Source: Pseudomonadota bacterium
Lineage (GTDB): Bacteria; Pseudomonadota; Alphaproteobacteria; Rhizobiales; Rhizobiaceae
Assembly (NCBI GenBank): GCA_023435335.1
Contig: JAEYRU010000079.1
Location: 1 to 6,855 of the forward strand
DNA length: 6,855 nucleotides
Direction of reading: 5' to 3'
Part shown: positions 4,689 through 6,855 of the stretch, one piece after another
How the letters are laid out: each line of letters begins with the position of its first letter
Position numbering within the stretch: position 1 is the stretch's first letter
Program-made: the position numbers and the translations under genes
The notes under the pieces: generated by a model
Database searches by the model: none
Seen by the model: the letters and a program-made list of their open reading frames with translations, nothing else
Told to the model about the DNA's origin: nothing

Positions 4689-6367
4689 CACTTGGCGGTC
4701 ACGTCCTTGCGCAGCGCCGAGATGGTTTCGCGCGCGATGATGCGGCCGCCGATCGCCGCCTGGATCGGGATCTTGAACATGTGCTGCGGGATCAGCTCCT
4801 TGAGCTTCTCGCACATCACGCGCCCGCGCTTTTCGGCCGCCGCGCGGTGCACCAGCATGGATAGCGCGTCCACCGGCTCGTCGTTGACCAGGATCGACAT
4901 CTTCACGAGGTCGCCCTCGCGGTAGTCGGTGAGCTGGTAGTCGAAGGAGGCGTAGCCGCGGCTGATCGACTTCAGCCGGTCGTAGAAGTCGAACACCACC
5001 TCGTTGAGCGGCAAATCGTAGACCAGCATGGCGCGCTTGCCGACATAGCTGAGGTCGACCTGCACGCCGCGCCGCTCCTGGCACAGCTGCAGAATCGAGC
5101 CGAGATAGTCGTCCGGCGTGAGGATCGTGGCGCGGATCCACGGCTCCTCGATATGGGCGATCTTCACCACGTCGGGCATGTCGGCCGGGTTGTGCAACTC
5201 CTTCACCGAGCCGTCGGTCATCACCATGCGGTAGACGACTGACGGCGCGGTCGCGATGAGGTCGAGGTCGAACTCGCGGCTGAGCCGCTCCTGGATGATC
5301 TCGAGGTGCAGGAGCCCGAGGAAGCCGCAGCGGAAGCCGAAGCCGAGCGCGGCGCTGGTCTCCATCTCGAAGGAGAAGCTGGCGTCGTTGAGCCGCAGCT
5401 TACCCATCGCGGCGCGCAGCGCCTCGAAGTCCGCCGCGTCGACCGGGAACAGCCCGCAGAACACCACCGGCTGCGCCGGCTTGAAGCCCGGCAGCGGGTT
5501 CTGCGTCGGCCGGCGGTCCTCGGTGATGGTGTCGCCGACGCGCGTGTCGGCCACCTCCTTGATGCTCGCCGTGATGAAGCCGAACTCGCCCGGGCCTAGC
5601 GCGTCGACCGCCAGCATCTTGGGCGTGAACACGCCGGTGCGCTCCACCTCGTATCGCGCGCCGGTGCCCAGCATGCGGATCTGCTGGCCCTTCTTCATCA
5701 CCCCGTCGATCACGCGCACCAGCACGATCACGCCGAGATAGGCGTCGTACCAGCTGTCGACCAGCATCGCCTTGAGCGGCGCGGACGCGTCGCCCTCCTT
5801 CGGCGCCGGCAGGCGCGTCACGATCGCCTCCAGCACGTCCTCGATGCCGATGCCGGTCTTGGCGGAGATCATCACCGCGTCGGACGCGTCGAGGCCGATC
5901 ACCTCCTCCACCTGCTCCTTCACGCGCTCGGGCTCCGCGGCGGGCAGGTCGATCTTGTTGAGCACGACCACGATCTCGTGGTCGGCGTCGAGCGCCTGGT
6001 AGACGTTGGCGAGCGTCTGCGCCTCCACGCCCTGGCTGGCGTCGACCACCAGCAGCGAGCCCTCGCAGGCGCGCAGGGACCGCGACACCTCGTAGGCGAA
6101 GTCGACATGGCCCGGCGTGTCGATGAGGTTGAGCACGTAGTCCTGCCCGTCCTTCGCCCGGTAGGCGAGCCGCACCGTCTGCGCCTTGATGGTGATGCCG
6201 CGCTCGCGCTCGATGTCCATCGAATCGAGCACCTGCTCCTTGCCGGCCATCTCGCGCGCGTCGAGCCCGCCGGTCATCTGGATGAGGCGGTCGGCGAGCG
6301 TCGACTTGCCGTGGTCGATATGGGCCACGATGGAGAAGTTGCGGATGTTCTTGAGCGGGGTGTTCAT
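4556..6367 (-). CDS. lepA: Elongation factor 4 (LepA), ribosome-associated GTPase
   Basis: LepA is a translational GTPase that binds the 70S ribosome, can back-translocate tRNAs and affects initiation and stress translation. At 603 residues the protein has the usual family length. The GTPase motifs are in order: G1 AHIDHGKST (15-23), G2 around ERERGITIK (53-61), G3 DTPGH (83-87), G4 NKID (137-140) and G5 SAKTG (168-172). The C-terminal half carries the LepA-specific end, with CYGGDVTRKRKLLEKQKEGK and then KVEIPQEAFIQALK. The start at 6367 (MNTPLKNIRNFSIVAHIDHG) fits the family. An in-frame ATG at 6403 would add 12 unrelated residues (MPLPACLLKARR). Upstream of 6367 only a modest AAAGG is seen. 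No signal-peptidase gene (lepB) is adjacent here, unlike in E. coli. The gene appears complete and intact. Confidence 0.98.
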   Translation of the reverse strand: MNTPLKNIRNFSIVAHIDHGKSTLADRLIQMTGGLDAREMAGKEQVLDSMDIERERGITIKAQTVRLAYRAKDGQDYVLNLIDTPGHVDFAYEVSRSLRACEGSLLVVDASQGVEAQTLANVYQALDADHEIVVVLNKIDLPAAEPERVKEQVEEVIGLDASDAVMISAKTGIGIEDVLEAIVTRLPAPKEGDASAPLKAMLVDSWYDAYLGVIVLVRVIDGVMKKGQQIRMLGTGARYEVERTGVFTPKMLAVDALGPGEFGFITASIKEVADTRVGDTITEDRRPTQNPLPGFKPAQPVVFCGLFPVDAADFEALRAAMGKLRLNDASFSFEMETSAALGFGFRCGFLGLLHLEIIQERLSREFDLDLIATAPSVVYRMVMTDGSVKELHNPADMPDVVKIAHIEEPWIRATILTPDDYLGSILQLCQERRGVQVDLSYVGKRAMLVYDLPLNEVVFDFYDRLKSISRGYASFDYQLTDYREGDLVKMSILVNDEPVDALSMLVHRAAAEKRGRVMCEKLKELIPQHMFKIPIQAAIGGRIIARETISALRKDVTAKCYGGDVTRKRKLLEKQKEGKKRMRQFGKVEIPQEAFIQALKMGD

Positions 6368-6445
6368 GCGCCGCGCCTTTAGCAGGCAAGCGGGCAAAGG
6401 CAAAGGGGAAAGGGCGGCACGCCGGGAACGCCTTCCGGTTGTATT

Positions 6446-6475
6446 CTGACAAGTATCATCTTAAAGTTGTATAAT
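6446..6475 (+). promoter_or_regulatory. Sigma-70-type promoter for the 6588 gene
   Basis: CTGACA (6446-6451) and TATAAT (6470-6475) are separated by 18 bases. The -35 matches at five of six positions and the -10 is perfect. It sits in a short AT-rich patch within GC-rich DNA and points at the gene starting at 6588, giving a 5' leader of roughly 105 bases. A GTTGTAT direct repeat (6438-6444 and 6466-6472) overlaps the -10 and lies just before the -35, and might bind a regulator. Confidence 0.7.
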
Positions 6476-6587
6476 CGCGATCCGCAGGACGCCGGGTCGT
6501 GGTGCGGGGAAGCCGGGGGCGGGGCGGCCGTTGCCGCGCCGCCATACGCGCCGGGCCGTCTAGGGCAGCGTTCGGGGGAAAACAACC

Positions 6588-6855
6588 ATGCAGCAGATCA
6601 GGATCAATGACGGCCTCTACGAGGCCTTGGGGCAGCAGGGAGCACGGGAACTGGCGAGGCTCTTCGAGGAGAAGGGGCTGACCGGCGGCCCCGTCGAGAT
6701 CGTGGGCGACAGGGAGGTAGCGGTGCCCGACATGAACTCCACCGTGTTCGGCATGGACTATTCGGAGGCGTTCGTCCACGCGCTGGAAGGCAGCGACGTG
6801 GCAGCCGAGTTCAAGATCAAGCTGCCGATCAAGATTCCCAGCTTCGTGTGCAAGG
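6588..6855 (+). CDS. Unrecognised protein, N-terminal part
   Basis: Eighty-nine codons are present before the window ends. The protein begins MQQIRINDGLYEALGQQGAR and continues through a charged helical stretch (ELARLFEEKGL, 21-31). After that it shows VEIVGDREVAVPDMNSTVFG and an end rich in alternating lysine and hydrophobic residues (FKIKLPIKIPSFVC, 75-88). There is no signal peptide or membrane segment in this part, so a cytoplasmic protein is likely. Third codon positions are mostly G/C, as in the core genes. GGGGGAA lies nine bases before the ATG and a good promoter lies about 110 bases upstream, so it is probably expressed on its own, divergently from lepA. I cannot name a family. Confidence 0.8.
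   Translation, partial: MQQIRINDGLYEALGQQGARELARLFEEKGLTGGPVEIVGDREVAVPDMNSTVFGMDYSEAFVHALEGSDVAAEFKIKLPIKIPSFVCK

Noticed and set aside
4122..5141. Minus-strand frame of 339 codons overlapping lepA
   Set aside because: It is a shifted reading of lepA on the same strand, rich in Arg, Gly and Ala, with no family resemblance.
6368..6403. Earlier lepA start at 6403
   Set aside because: The added 12 residues do not fit the family, whose N-terminus is matched from 6367.
5400..6452. Minus-strand frame of 350 codons overlapping the lepA 5' half
   Set aside because: It is an out-of-frame reading of the intact lepA gene.

Overview
The window looks like chromosomal DNA from an alphaproteobacterium, probably Hyphomicrobiales (rhizobia-like). 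This rests on the high GC, the strong G/C preference at third codon positions in the housekeeping genes, the alphaproteobacterial look of LepA, and intergenic palindromic repeats of the kind common in that group. The genus cannot be fixed from the sequence alone.

Layout from left to right: (1) 1-451, minus strand: the N-terminal 150 residues of an SRAP/YedK-type abasic-site shield protein, cut by the window edge. (2) 452-794: a gene-free stretch that starts with a G-rich tandem repeat able to form a G-quadruplex and then turns AT-richer. (3) 795-2438, plus strand: a 547-residue NACHT P-loop NTPase of the bacterial NLR-like (bNACHT) type. It is clearly AT-richer than its neighbours and is probably a horizontally acquired anti-phage gene. 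An overlapping +1-frame reading frame (2401-2625) looks like the displaced C-terminus of the same protein, so the gene may be frameshifted or may be followed by a coupled small gene. (4) 2742-2843: a 33-residue putative lipoprotein. (5) 2851-3086 and 3551-3842: two direct copies of a MITE-like palindromic element with about 23-bp terminal inverted repeats. They closely bracket dtd (3099-3539, minus), which encodes D-aminoacyl-tRNA deacylase. (6) 3843-4555: an orphan coding-like frame on the minus strand (ending at 3878) and an unrecognised plus-strand gene (4152-4688) whose 3' end runs antisense into lepA. (7) 4556-6367, minus: lepA (elongation factor 4), complete. (8) A good sigma-70 promoter at 6446-6475, then an unrecognised gene (6588 onward) cut by the right edge.

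The housekeeping genes (SRAP, dtd, lepA) share a genome-maintenance and translation-quality theme, but nothing shows that they form an operon. The notable accessory part is the solo NACHT gene between core genes. It has no separate effector or partner beside it, so any defence activity would have to lie in this polypeptide, possibly including the out-of-frame tail. The second notable part is the pair of mobile-looking repeats around dtd; the Shine-Dalgarno of dtd abuts the end of one of them.
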